From Gnetum montanum (taxonomy: Eukaryota; Streptophyta; Gnetopsida; Gnetales; Gnetaceae), in contig MNCI01018161.1 of assembly GCA_015680685.1 (NCBI GenBank), positions 50,911 through 109,866 of the forward strand: a DNA stretch of 58,956 nt, written 5' to 3'. The position numbers and the translations under genes are program-made. Every line of letters starts with the position of its first letter. Position 1 is the first letter of the stretch. This document shows, in pieces, positions 22,227 through 34,916 of the stretch. A model generated the notes under the pieces. The model was not told where the DNA came from. It saw nothing but the letters and a program-made list of their open reading frames with translations, and did not search any database.

Positions 22227-23029
22227 CTCTTGAGTGGCTTGGTGAGTCCATCTAGACACATGAAAGTAATGTGGTAAATTTTCATTTCAATGAAACATGT
22301 CCCTAAATGACCACCTCCAAGGCTTCATCCTACAAACATCACATAGAGAAAACAAAAAAAAACAACCACACAACATGAGATAAGAGTGAACTATTGGTTG
22401 TGAGGGCACTGCAAGTGCCAGAAGTGTTAGGCAAATTGCAAGAGCTTGCAATGCCAAAGCGGGAATGCCAATGTAAGTGCTAGAGCCAGAAAGTTGCAAA
22501 AGCTCTAGTAGCCACACTAGAAGTAAGCACCCCAAGGAGGCCAACAAAGAGGTTGAGGGCGATGGTGATGTAGGTGCATGAGACTTCACACCAAGGATAG
22601 GAGCATAGAAATCTAGCAAAATAGTAGGGAGTCAAGCTTCTAGATGTGCTTCCAAGCTTGGGAAATGGTGAGGGCTAGAGGATGGTAGTGCTATGGCTGG
22701 GCCACAATACTACTAGGACTTCAACAGGTGTTGCTGATGATGAGAGCTTCAACAAATAATGAAATACCCAAGGCCAGTAATGCTATTAACATATCTTGGG
22801 ATGGTATCATTGGCGATGGTGGTGGCAGCTCTAGAAGGCCAATAAAATGCCCAAGGGAATCTTTGGAGGAATAGCTAAATGCCAAGGGTAGTGACATTGT
22901 AAATGTTCTAGAGGCTTTTTCTTAACAATGTGAACTTCATTTTGGAACTACAATGCCCTGCCCCACCCTACTCATGAGGCATGGGTAGATGACGGAGGAT
23001 TGGGAATATTGACACTCACTTGTCTACAA
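22227..23029 (-). other. 3' noncoding region of element B
   Basis: Matches C (about 52450-53100), including the CACTAGAAGT(A/G)AGC block and GCTTCATCCTACAAA. A hydrophobic minus-strand open frame of 110 codons (22619-22287) exists, but A and C do not preserve it as a frame. I do not call it a gene. Confidence 0.55.
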
Positions 23030-23490
23030 AACTACTCATGTTGAACTATGAACCTAGTTTAAGGTATTGGTAGACTGGATGCTATGCTAGTTTAAGGTCC
23101 TAGAAGACTGTGAGCCTAGTTTAAGCTCTTAGTAGACCATGATGTGCTAGTTTATAGTCATAGTAGACTATTTTGTGCTAGTTTAATATCATAGTAGATG
23201 GTGGATGTTGTGCTAGTTTAATGTCATGATGCAAGGACAAGCTGTGCTAGTTTATAGACATAGTGGACTATTTTGTGCTAGTTTAACGTCATAGTGGACA
23301 AGTCTACTATGGATGCTAGTTTAATGTTGTAGCCTAAAGACAAGCTATGCCAGTTTATAGTCATAGTGGACTATGTTGTGCTAGTTTAACATCATAATGA
23401 ATGAGTCTATTATGAATACTAATTTAACATAGTAGCCCAAGGATGAGTTGTGCTAGCTTATAATCATTGTAGACTTTTGCTTACCTTTCT
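23030..23490 (-). repeat. CTAGTTTAA spacer array of element B
   Basis: Ten or more degenerate units containing GTGCTAGTTTAA followed by (C/T)GTCATAGTGGAC or equivalents. It lies between the integrase end and the 3' noncoding region, as in A and C. Confidence 0.75.
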
Positions 23491-23514
23491 TTGTCATTGA
23501 TGCGATGCTATGTA

Positions 23515-24480
23515 CTAGGTGTAGTAGAAATTCAGGAGCAAATGGTTGATTAGATTGGAAAAATCATTGCCATCTAGATCAGCAAGCTTGAATGCTTCAT
23601 TGTCATAGGCCTTCATGACCAAGAAAGGCCCTTCCCAGTTGGTTGAGAATTTATCCATGGGTTTGTAAATGGCCTTGAGGACTAAGTCCCCTCTTTTGAT
23701 TGGGTGTTGATGATGATTGTGATGGTTCTTTTGCCATTGGATTTCTTGATACCATTCAATGTGATTAAGTGTTCGCATGCACTCCTCCTCTATAAAGTCT
23801 AGGTCAATGGTTCTCAACTCATTATTCTGAGCCTCTTCAATGAAGCTTAAGAGGATCACATGGAGTAATGGAACCTAAAGTTTCTTCAAACCCATACATA
23901 AGGCTATATGGTGTCTTACCTATTGCTATTTTATGTGTTGTGCATAGACTACCTACTCGTGCCATCATCATTTGCTACTGTTAAGAATCCTCTTCAAAAG
24001 GTTGATGATGACTTTGTTTGTAGCCTCTACTTGGTCATTCACCTATGGGTAGTATGGCGATGAAAAGGAATTTTTAATGCCAAGGTGTTTATAGAAGGCT
24101 TTTGTTTCTAAACTACTAAACTGTGGCCTTTTTGTGACTATAGTCATGGGTAGATCAAATCAGGTCACTATGTTGTCAAGGATGAATTTGCAAAACTATT
24201 GCAATGTTTTCTTCCTAAGAGGAATAGCTTCAACCTACTTGGTAAAGTATTCAATTGCAGTTATGATGAAGCCATGTCCTATGGAAGACTAAGGCATGAT
24301 AGGTCCTATGATATCCAACCCCCAACATTGGAATGACCACATGATCTATGTGGTGTGTAGTTCAATGGGTGGCACATGCATTAAGTTGCCATGCTAATGA
24401 CACACGTCACACATCTTGACCCTGGAGATGCAATCACATTTCATGTAAGGATAATAGTAGCCTAAGTTTCTAATTTTTGA
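23515..24480 (-). pseudogene. Integrase of element B
   Basis: Minus-strand reading of the integrase core and C-terminus. First aspartate in WGLDIIGPI (about 24330-24300), then a decayed middle part, NDQVEATNKVI (about 24040-24005) with the glutamate, and an open C-terminal frame of 114 codons (23859-23515) with GDLVLK and WEGPFLVMKAYDNEAFKLADLDG. That last motif is typical of Tat integrases. Several TAG stops fall in the core. It would insert cDNA, but is broken here. Homologous to C at 53520-54480. Confidence 0.8.
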
Positions 24481-24599
24481 TGCCATTTCCCTGGGTGCTA
24501 TGTGACCTCTGCATAATCCCTCGTGGATTTGTTCAACAATTGTTTACACTTCGCTATTACTAACACAAGCTAGCAGTATGCCATCGTAGTATTTACAAC

Positions 24600-25687
24600 A
24601 TAGTGTGTTATCACCTACAAGGACGTACTACCATGAAACTTTTCACACTACATCCTTTTGGAAAGTGGTTAGATGTTACAGAGGCTCATCTTATAGAAGG
24701 TATGACTTGATGTAATCATACCATTCTTGTGTGTTACTCATGCTTGTTATGGCTATGGATGAAATGTCAATTATTTCTATGATAGGCTCAGTGCAATTTA
24801 TTATTGAGGTGGGTAAGGCATGAAACATGTTAGGTGCAATGCTTAGGTCTAATGTAGCTAATGCGTTGATAATGACATTTTTTTTGTGGGGAATGTGTTG
24901 GATATCTATAGTTGCAAACTATTTGAGCAAGTGCTTTGCCAAGTCACAGTAAGGTTGTAAGTGTTGTGCTTTGCAAGTGTAAACCTCAGTGACTTGATTA
25001 AATACTAATTATGAATTGCCTTAGATCACGAGGTTTTGAATTCCCAGATCATGGGCTACTAAGATGCCTCTAAGGAGATGTTCTTACTTTGAAACATTCT
25101 TGGTGCAAGAAAATGAAAAGTGATAAGTGAAGGGTTGGATCTCTCTAGAGGGAAACATGATTATAGCAGTGGCACTACCTCCTTGAGAGGTTAAAGCATC
25201 ATCATGGTAGGCACAAAACCTACATTACTAACATGCTTATCTAGAAATTCTAGATCTATCATTACTTGATCTTTTATTAGCAAAGCCACTACTTGTGTGA
25301 ATATTGGTTGACCTTTAGTTGATGCTTGTGCTATGTAGTGTAGGTAAAACTCCATAGTTATTTCTTTCCACCACAACTACTTTTGTAAATGTTCACAGTG
25401 ATTTCCCAAAGTACATTGCTTTTGCAAATGATGTTTACCTAACTATGGAAAAGATAGTGCCTCCACTTTTTAAGCATGAAGACTAAGGCAAGGCAATTGT
25501 TTTCCATATCATTGTATTTTGCTTCATGGGACACTAACACATGGCTTAGGTAGCATACAAGGACCTCTAAGCCATCTTCTTACTTTTGGTAGAGCAAAGA
25601 GGTGATGGACATGTTAGAGGTTGTAAGGTAGATGTAAAATGGTTTATCTCCTTGTAGAGGGTAGACTATTGGAAGTTGATCGAGCTC
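24600..25687 (-). pseudogene. RNase H and second RNase H-like domain of element B
   Basis: Two RNase H-type segments follow RT. The first, next to RT, has an ALVFMLKKWRHYL-like motif around 25440-25500, typical of the Ty3 RNase H end. The second has DASTSQGG near 25190, then LGIQNLVI and NQVTEVYTCKAQHLQPYCDL (about 25060-24930), then NALATL. The pattern D(G)AST-GG ... LGI-LVI-GDS ... ADALATL is that of the additional (archaeal-like) RNase H acquired by Tat elements, known from the literature. In-frame stops are frequent. C keeps the same arrangement. Confidence 0.7.
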
Positions 25688-26590
25688 CTATTTAAGGTTG
25701 TCAAATGCCTCTTGGCATTGAGCTGTCCACTCAAAGTGGACTCCCTTTTTAAGTAGATGTTGCATGGGTTGCAACTTGTTAGTTAGTTGTGTGATAAACC
25801 TACAAATGAATTGAAATTTACCTTGTAACCCATGTAGCTCCTTAAGGCTAGCTAACGATGCTAAGTTGATGATGGCCTTAACCTTGTCAGGGTCTACATG
25901 TATGCTTGCTTCTAATACTATGAAAGTTAGCATGCAACCTATATTAACACCAAATACATACTTCTTAGGATTTAACCTAAGGTCATGTCTAAGGTAATGT
26001 TTGACTACAATTTCTAAGTCATCTGCATGGTTATTTTCCATTTTGGACTTAACTACTATGTCATCAATATAGTCATTGAGAAAATCTAGTAAATAATCAC
26101 TAAAGTTGTATGTCATAGTATGTTGATAGGTTGGTCCTATGTTCTTTAGTCTAAAAGGCATCATTTTGTAGGAAAATGTACCCCAAGGAGTCATGAAGAT
26201 AGTACTGAGATAGTGCTTTAGGTTGATCTGAATCTAGTTGTAGCCAGCGAACCCATCCATAAAGGACAACAGGGCATGACCAGCTATGGTATCAATTAGT
26301 TGATCAATATGAGGCAATGGGAAGTCATTCTTAATGGTTTCCTTTTTTAGGTCCTAGAAGTCTATGCAAATGCATATGCTTCTATTTTTCTTGGGTATAA
26401 CCACGATGTTGGAGACCCAATCTATGTAGTTAATAGCATACATGAAACTAGCTTTGTAAAGCTTGGTGATTTTATCATGGATTACCAATGCCATCTTAGC
26501 CTTAACCTTGTGGGCTTCATTCTTAACCAATTTTATGTGAGGATCGAGTATTAGATTGTGCTGCACTATGCAAGGATCTAGGTCTGGCAT
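25688..26590 (-). pseudogene. Reverse transcriptase of element B
   Basis: Minus-strand Ty3-type RT. Two open frames (26590-26354 and 26194-25688) are joined by a stretch with stops. Visible motifs: VSNIVVIPKK (fingers), ALLSFMDGFAGYN, TPWGTFSYKMMPF, the catalytic box YIDDIVVKS (about 26070-26044) with both aspartates intact, LNPKKYVFGV, and FEWTAQCQEAF at the RT-RNase H connection. YxDDIVVKS is usual for the Tat branch. It would copy element RNA into DNA but is inactive because of stops such as the one after CICIDF. Confidence 0.87.
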
Positions 26591-27215
26591 GTCTTCATAA
26601 GATCATGTAAATGCCTTGATGGTGTCATTAAGGATTTTGACAATGCTCTAGGTGTGTTGAGGCTCTAACAAGAATAAGTTTCAATGTTTTTGCCTTACCA
26701 CTAAGTGTTGTCATAGGGACTTCAATAAGGATATCCTTAGTGACATTACCTACCTCTAGGTCTAAAGCTTTGACTAGATGGTCGGACCAATCTAGCAGCA
26801 TCTCTACAAATGTTACATGTTCATCATAGGCTATGGGCTTAAGGTTTAGGCATTTGGTATTAATGTATCATGTGAGATAATCATGAGGCCTAGTAAGGAC
26901 TAGAGGTGAATGAAGATGCTTGCGCATGATCATGTTGTACTATTACAAAATATCCTACAAAAGTACCAAAAAGAACATCAAGTTGCATCTATCTTAAATA
27001 AAGTCAAAATGCATAAAGTAAGGAAATCAATGCAATGAAAATTCACCTAAGTGTGTAAATGTGGAGTGGTAGAAGCAAGTATGTGGGCAAATTTTGGGCC
27101 TTGTCAAGCCATGGGATGCTAGTTTAAGGTCATAGTGGACCATGATATGTGCAAATTGCATTGGTTTAGGCAAGGCTAGGAGTTCTTGGAACATGAAGTC
27201 AAGTTGGGTATTCAC
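26591..27215 (-). pseudogene. Pol N-terminal connector of element B
   Basis: Region between the insert and RT. It aligns with A near 16885-17030 at about 26935-27100. No catalytic motif, fragmentary frames. It includes CTAGTTTAAGGTCATAGTGGAC at 27120. Confidence 0.45.
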
Positions 27216-29226
27216 TGGACAATTAGAAAAAATTCAAAAAAATTTCCAAGTCTAGGGACCACCAAAAAGTTTGGAAAATTGTTTAGCTCTAGTTGCTACA
27301 CTTGCCCCCTTGTTATTCTTAGTGTGGAATGCTATCTTGGTAGGTAGTGCATTTAATTACCCTAGGAGGGTATATATGCATATTTCACCAAGGTCAAATT
27401 GTCATTTTCTAAAGTAAAAATGAGAAGTTACATAGCATAGTGTGATTAGAGCAAGGAGTGAAGCCAGAGTGTAGCAATCAAAGCATAGCACTCAAAGCTT
27501 GATAGCTAGAGTGTAACATCCAATCATGATGCGCTGAAGCAAATGTCAACACCCTAGGCTTGCCAATGTAAATGAGGAAGAGTGAGCACTATGATGTCTA
27601 CGATAGGCATGCATGGAGGAATAGAGGGAGCCACCATCTGCTAGGTACCTTACTACGCTCTACCATTGCAAGAATTCCTATGCTTTTTCCTTGATTCTTT
27701 TGTTTTTTCTTTACACTACATTGGGGTTTTGGACTTTGGGCGAGCTTGCCTTGGTGGAGACCATCGACACCATGGTCACTGGGGCTACCATGGCTAGGAA
27801 GAGAGAGGGGGCATTTGTAGTTGATTAGGGGTTTTCTTGTATGTATTTTTTTTTGTTTTTTTCTTCCTTTTTTTTTGTCTATTATGTGTGGGCATGGGAT
27901 TCTACATTTTGGAGGTTTCACCTTCTTGCAATGTTGTGAGAGTTTTCTACTTCTTTCTGAGGGCCATGGCACATGGGAGGTGGGAGAGAGGGTGAAATGA
28001 GATTTTTATGGCCATGACTAGGGCAACTATAGCCTAAGATTGAGGGGTTGTAATGACTCCTCTATTCTTCCCCTTTTATTCTTAGACATATGGTAAACAA
28101 CGATGGCATAGTAAGGCATCAGGGTGTTATCCTCCATTTGTTGTTTTTATATTTTAACAATGCTATCTAGTAGAGGTCATGGTCACTGCAAGGGTGTGAC
28201 CATGGCTGGGATGAGTGTAGACATGGATGTGGCCATGACTTTTTGTGTGGTTGTGGGACATGGATCAAGATGAGGGTTCTAGGAAAAGGGGACAATGGTG
28301 GGCTTTGTAGCAGAGGTTTTACCCTCTAGTGCATTTCATTCCTAGTGGTCATGTAGGTGAGCATAGCACATGGGTGAGCAAGCTAGGGGTAAGGAAAGGG
28401 CAAGGTATTATAGGAGGTAGTGATGCATGGAAATACGATGGGGCTTAGGGTGCATGGAGGCACAATGGGGGTTGGGAGGTGCAAAGTGCCAGGGCATGCC
28501 AAAGTGAGTAGGGTGATCACAAAGGTTGTAGCTATGGCCTACACTTGGTGAGTGATGCATTGTGTGCATGCCTTTGAAATGTTCTTTTTGCCTTGATTTC
28601 TGCATGTCATTGGGGCTATGCTCCCCAATAGTAGTTAGCATTTTCTTTATTAATTTTTTGCATGTTTTAGGGCTATACTCCCTAGGGAGCATAGCTAATA
28701 GTTAGAAGTTTTTGCAAATTTACATGGGTTACACTCTTAGAGGGGAACCCAAAGTTAGATTTTTTTTGGACACTCCAAGCTATGCTACTCAGAGATAGAA
28801 AAAATTAAAAAATTTTCTACACATTAAAATGAAATGCCAAGTATAGAAACAAATGCCAAATGTGAAAATGCTCAAGTGTGAGAATGCTAAGTATGCAAAT
28901 CAAAGGTGTTAAAATGTGACATGTAAAAAAAATGCTAAGTGTACCAAACCGTGCTAGACATGCAAATTGAGATAATGCACAACATGCAAATGTAGAGCAA
29001 AATGTTAGTGCTATGTTAGTGTTGTACCCTAGTAAGCACAAGTGTGTCAAATGTATGTATCGATGTCCTATGCTTGTGGGGCCCACAGGGAATCCTAAGG
29101 ATATGTATTTTTGCTAAGTTATGCTACTCTATGCTAACTTTGCTAATTTTGTTAAGTGTAATGTAACATATTTTTGTGCATCTAGTGTATACTAATGCTT
29201 TCCTTTTCTGTTTTTGTGGTTGCAAG
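27216..29226. other. Left part of the insert in element B, no gene recognised
   Basis: Noncoding-looking DNA with Tat-LTR-like words (GCATAGCACTCAAAG, AGCATAGCTAATAGTTAG) and, at 28830-28970, a copy of the AAATGCCAAGTATG-type leader repeats. A basic 124-codon open frame (27972-27598, minus) is unrecognised and may be chance. The region may contain older Tat debris. No inverted repeats or target duplication could be found by eye. Confidence 0.4.
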
Positions 29227-32200
29227 ATATTGTTGAAGCCAATCCTCATTATGGTGGAGCTTGTTGGCATCCTCTGCTATATGAGTGAGCTTGTTTCGAA
29301 CACGCTTGCACTGGACACTCATTTGGATCACTAGGTGATATGGTTCTAGCTAAGGGTATGCAACTTCATAGAATTTCTACTTCAACACTTTAGTGTGATG
29401 ATGTGATCACACATAGTGGTAGAAGTTACTGGTGTTATCATAGAGATATTCCTGCCTAGGAAAACCTAGGGCATTTTGAAGTTCATGGCTAATGAGCCTA
29501 CTATTAGTGATGGTGAAGCAGAGGTTTAGGCCAAGGCCCTAGGGGCATTAGACCTTTGTCTAGGATCTATAAGATGCTAGAATTTAGTTTTTATAGCAAG
29601 AGAAACACTCTCTTTATTACTTGACATGTGCATATCCTATTCTAGAATCCACTTGGGATGGTGTACTATATGGGAGGGTAAGTGTCCCTATGATTTTTGC
29701 ATTATTCATTTGGCTATTAGCTCATACAAAGGTGCTAACTATTCATGTTTGTTGCCAAGTTTAGCATTGATAAGCATGATCTACATGATGAGGAGGGGGC
29801 CTTGAACTTTATTAGCACTATCCTATAGAAATTTTCAACCTAAAAGACCATTCATGCAATGGTGATTGGGAAAATTGGGTCTATCTTGGTAGAGTACCCT
29901 CATTAGTATCCAAAGGCTTAGGAGAGGTGTCAAGCCCATCACTAGCTAGATGTGGAGTGGATGGATGATGTACCTAGTGTTGAGGAGGCATCAATTCTAC
30001 CACCACCATCACCCACACCTTTTGTCCCATGTAAGAAATTTATCACTTTGGTCTTATGCATTTACTACTTTGCCTTTTTGGCATGATGTTAAAGTTGTTT
30101 TTTTTTCTCTATATCATAGTGGAAGTCACTTCAAGAGAGGTCATGGTGGTTGCTATGGGCTGCACTAAGGCCACCCTCATTATGAAGTATGGGGATGTTA
30201 AGGATGCATAACATTGGTTGTGCCACAAGGCTCTGGCAAAGTTGACCAGTATCCTCACATGGGCTAGGTTGATGGAACTTCTCTTTGCCCTTAGCCTAGG
30301 CATCTCGATGGTTAAAATGGTTACTTTTATTGATTCCTTCAATTATAATTCTCATTATATTATCACATGGGTACATGGTTTGAGAGTTTTCTTGGACCTC
30401 ACTGATGACTTCTTTGGGGATCTCTTTGGTCTTTCCTTTGATGGTCCATTAGTCATTGACAAGACCAATAGAGAGGTGGACCACTGAGGTGATATTGAGT
30501 AGTGGCTAGGTGCTTCTCAATCTCAAAAATGCATACTCATTAAGAACATTTAGGTGCCTCTGGTTTGTGAACTTTAACCTCTCTTCAGTACCCATGTGTT
30601 TTCGAAGCTATTCTCCTAAGGAAAAATACTTGGGATGAAACAAGCTCAAGTGATGAGGGACATATTGGAGAAGGGCACAAGGTAAAATTAGGCCTCTCAC
30701 CTTGTTGATGGCCTACATGCCAAGATTTTCAAGTTGCATGACAACCTTCAAGTGAGGTCACATGTGCACTTCACCTTCTTCGTAAGATGCCTGCGAAGGT
30801 TTACAGAGTTTTTGGTGGTTTGTAAGGATAGACAGTGAGTGTTGCAAGACCATGCATACCTCTTAAAGTCATGGATCAAGCACATATTTGTGTCCATATG
30901 AGCATAAGATCCTACTAGAGGTGATTGGTAAGTCATTCTCCATAACGACTAAAGGTCCCTTAGGGTGATCTCACTACTCGCATGATAGTGCAGGTGAGCC
31001 TCCATCAATTGGTACTAGGAATGTGGCTAGGGTGGAGCATTACATTTTGTAAAGAGTGGGACCATATAAGATAAAGATTAAGAGGCCACACCTATAGAGG
31101 ATCCTACATGGGGTGTTGAAAAGGTGGGCAACAAGAAAATTTGCCTAAAGTTTCATGACTTACGCATGGATGTCATAGGTTAGAATGAGTTATTAGATGC
31201 ATTTTTTTGCATTTTGTGTGTTTATATTTTTATGTGTTTTTTTATGCTATGCTATGTTATGCTAAGGTGTTATGATAAATGCCAACATGCTAACTTTGAC
31301 ATGTGTGTAAATTGTAAAAATTATGTTATAGGGTTGTTGGAGTAGTGGTAGAAGTAGTAGCAGAGGAGGTTCCTCATCAAACTAAGGAGAGAGAGACATA
31401 GGAGGAAGAGCTAAATGAGGATTTAGAGATCCTCCAACATTTAGAGGAGAAGGTATTGCTTCACCATGATGGGGATGATTTTAACAGCCTCTTTGATGAT
31501 GTGTAGTTGGGTGATGCCCCTGCTCTCACACTTGAGGGTTTTCTAGGTAGGTGTTCTGCATTGCCATATGTTATACTTTCTTTTTGCACTTGCATTTTTG
31601 GGTACTTGACTATTGTTAAATGTATTATTACATTGCAACCGTAGAGGTACCTACCAACAGTCCAACATCCACCTGTACCTTTAGCATGGAGGCATGGGTA
31701 GAGGTGCTTAACAAGTTCACCTTCATGAAAGGTCTACTTGAGGACATGGTGGACCACCTATAGTAGGTAGATCTTGTTCTTGGTATGGTTGTTATGTTGC
31801 TTTGCAATTTTGATGCTTAGTATGTGGCTAAAGCTATTTTTCTTGTTGTATGCCAATAAGTTGCAAGCTTCGCTGGGATCTAAGCAAGGTGGCTAGGATG
31901 GATGTTGTCCTTGAGTTTCCCCTTAAGGTGGAGTAAGTGTCCCACTGCATGTATGAGGTGGCAAGTAAGTGCACACTTTTAAGTGTGAAAGCAGTATGGG
32001 TTTGTAGGCACACTAACGAGTACTTATGGAAGCAGGTACATGAACTCCAAGATAGGATGGTAAGCCAAGATGCCAAGATGGAGGACTTGTAGTTCCGTTA
32101 TGATTTTCTTGTGGCTTATGCATGATGGAATAGTACTTAGCAAATAGTCAAAATTAACTATGCCAAGTACTGGTTGGCAATATATAGGGAAAGAATAAGG

Positions 32201-32900
32201 CTACTAGAGAGATCATCAAGTAGAGGTTGTAGATGGAATTTCTTGCTTAAAAAATCAAGATTGGAAGGATTATAGCACAAAGGTGTATCAGTGGGACTAG
32301 ACTCAAAAGAATCATAAGCACCACTACATGAACAAGTGGGATTCATACCTTAAATGATACAACAAGGAGTCCATCAAACACTATTGCTATGACATATTCC
32401 TTGAGGTGATTGGCAGGACACAGGCTTATGAGTTATTCGCTTGTCATGTAGCAATTAGTAGGTCTCTAGAAAGATAGATTACTATGCCTTCAGGGAAGGT
32501 TTTCTTTGCTACATTTTCAATGGAGCCACTTGCATGGACTACTATGGATAAAGGAAAGAACCTTATGGGTATTGACTTTGGCTAGGAGGATTGGACGTAG
32601 CTATCAGAGGCCAAAATCCTCCAATGCTTGGAGGAGGGCCTTGATAGATGTTGGACCATCTTAGGTTAGTTTTTTTTTATTATTTTGTAATTTTATGTTA
32701 GTTTTACATATTCTGCATTTGCTAATTGATTTTTTATCTTGTGTTGCTTTGAGTAGGCACTAGGTGATACTACAACTCCCAGCGGAATGGAAAATGAAGA
32801 GAAGGAGGAGCCTCAACCTCCATCGAATATCACCAACTAAGTAGTCTTGATATAGCCCTACTATTGGGAAATTTTACATTTTTAACCATTTTTGCTACAT
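29227..32900 (+). pseudogene. Intron-containing degenerate gene of unknown family, plus strand, inside element B
   Basis: Coding-like blocks are separated by five T-rich stretches with GT...AG ends: 30031-30119, 31179-31331, 31547-31644, 31783-31860 and 32665-32756. An acceptor-like end sits at 29226. Readings on either side include VPMIFALFIWLLAH (29.7 kb), FLDLTDDFFGDLFGLSFDG (30.4 kb, longest open frame 30218-30487), an acidic block EEELNEDLEILQHLEEK (31.4 kb), SMEAWVEVLNKFTFMKGLLE (31.7 kb) and a coiled-coil-like segment EYLWKQVHELQDRMVSQDAK (32.0 kb). I do not recognise the family. Many TAG stops show it is dead. It lies antisense to B, between protease and RT. It could be a captured host gene, a separate transposon, or an antisense extra ORF like those described in Tat elements. 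Confidence 0.5.
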
Positions 32901-33130
32901 ATTCATGCCATGTATTTTGTTGATAGATTAATCAAAATGGATTAAAGACAAGCTATCTTTGCTATATGGATTGCATATTATGTTAAGTTTTATGTTTATT
33001 ATGCTAAGTATTGCATGCTAGTAATGTGCTTGATTAATGTGATTAGGCCCCTTATGGATCCCATCCCAATTTAAGGCCATGGCAAGAGGGCCATTGCAAA
33101 TTTTAAGGCCATTTTAGGCCACAATGATTG
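32901..33130 (-). other. Right edge of the insert, TTTAAGGCCAT repeats
   Basis: Several copies of TTTAAGGCCATTTTAGGCCA at 33070-33165. Comparable words occur in A at 16980-17035, so this is Tat sequence, and the insert boundary is near 33.05 kb. Confidence 0.45.
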
Positions 33131-33655
33131 CTAGTTTAAGGCCATTATAGGCCACAAATAAGAAGACAAAGGATTGCTAGTCTCAGGCCATGACCTTTGT
33201 TTTGTGTTAAAGTTGTTGATGGTTAGAGGAGCTACATTTTCACCATGTATAAATACTTCTCCACCTTCATATGGAAGATAGATTTCTTGGTGGATGGATG
33301 AGGTGATAGCCCGTAATTGGGCTAGCCAAGGCCTTCCTATGATCAAGTTGAACTTGGGCATCTCCTCAATGAAAATGAATTTAGCTATTGTGGAGAATTT
33401 CTCCCATACCATGAAAGCTATCATGAACATTCCCCTTATGACAAGGTGTGACCCATTAAAGAATGTTAGTCATGTTGTCTTTGTGGGTTTGTTTTGGTTA
33501 GCAAGATCAAGTTGGTCAATGACTAGGAATGGGATGACATTAATTGCTGCCCGATCATTAACATGCACCTTGCAAATCTTGCATCGTCCTACACATATTA
33601 TTATAAACATCGTTGTGGTGATGAACTGATCCATTTTAGGGTCAACCTTAATCAC
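33131..33655 (-). pseudogene. Retropepsin of element B
   Basis: Minus-strand aspartic protease. The N-terminal part (33655-33470) has VHVNDRAAINVIP in the active-site position, where the expected Asp-Gly-Gly/Ala core has decayed. The C-terminal part (33430-33131) has NLIIGRPWLAQLRAI and LPYEGGEVFIHG. One frameshift separates them. The homologue in A is at 17334-17766. It would cleave Gag-Pol. The catalytic aspartate looks lost. Confidence 0.78.
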
Positions 33656-34916
33656 TTCATTGTAAAATGATAGAGATGTTGAGCTTGATCCCTATGGTGT
33701 AGGGGAAAGCATCATAGCATGGATGGCATGTTCATCTTCTAAGATATCCTCCTTGATAGGGATGGAGGTCAACATGAAAACTAGTGCTTTGTGGTGAATA
33801 GAGGAGGTCATGACCAAGTCATACAGGCTCAAGGTTGTGTTTTTTTTTTTATTTTAAATCTTGTTTGACTTATGCCAGAGAGTCTAGGAAATCCTTACCA
33901 CTGTTAGTTGCTTTGTTGGCCTTCATCTCCTCAATGCAGCCCAAGAGATTGATCTCTTGGAGAGGAGTTTTGGTCTTGGCTTAGTTTGCCTACTTTTAAG
34001 CCTTAGTGCTTGATTGTTGGTTGCTTGTAGTGGCTACTTCGGCCAATGTGTCCATGGGGATAGAAGAAAAATGGATTGGCTTTGGTAGACCTAGTGTGAG
34101 GTGTTCCCTAATCATTTTGTCAACAAGGTGCTCATTGGGCCTCTTGAGCTATCACCTAGATTGTTTATTGTTGTATACAAGATGATGCCTTACACAAGCA
34201 GGGCCTGATGTAGTCCCCACCACTGAACTCTAAGTAGGAAAAGAGGCTGCACATTGAGACACCCTAATGACAAAGGATGTTTGGGTTTCTATTGCCACAA
34301 CATACTGCAAGGTCCTAATCACAAAGGATGTCATGGGTGCTCAAGGTGGAGCTTTGATGACAAAAGGGAACCACGAACTAGTTGATGCTAAGGAGGCTCT
34401 ACTATTGCCAGAGGGAACACGAACCATGAATGGTTCTTCTACTGATTCTAAGTTGTCATCAATGCTGATGGCACTGATAAAATAGCCTGTGTTACTTGCA
34501 TTGAGATGGTCTTTGTAGACCTTCATTGATTTATTTTCTGGGTGACATAGGTTGGTCGCATCAAACAGTAGTTAGCCTTAGTTAATCATGCATTGGATGT
34601 CATCCCATAGGACCGTTTAGAAGCTTGTGTCATGGCTAGGTAGTTGATGGTAATGGTAGAATTGGTCCAACATAAAATGTTTAGGAACCAGAGGATCATT
34701 TGGCATGGTTGTTAATGGGTTTTTAAGAAGCTCATAGTAGCGATCATGGTGCTTGTAAGCATCCTTAAACATCTGCTTATACTAGATGTGCCTAGCAATA
34801 AGTAGCTAACCCAGGAGCTTCAATGGATTGATATGCAATGGTGTGTACTTTTAGCCATCCTTATGCTCAAATTTTGGCCTCTGGGTAGCTTGCCCCATGG
34901 TGATTGATGGTGTAGA
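33656..34916 (-). pseudogene. Gag-protease linker of element B
   Basis: Coding-like but broken reading between gag and protease, aligned in part with A at 17767-18640. Short open frames only. There is a homopolymer T run at 33841-33853. Confidence 0.5.

Noticed and set aside
22287-22619. 110-codon hydrophobic minus-strand frame in element B, possible membrane protein
   Set aside because: The homologous regions of A and C do not keep the frame. Leu-rich composition follows from repeats of AG-rich DNA on the other strand.
27598-27972. Basic 124-codon minus-strand frame as a host gene
   Set aside because: No recognisable domain, and low-complexity Lys-rich sequence opposite T-rich runs. Support is too weak to call a gene.
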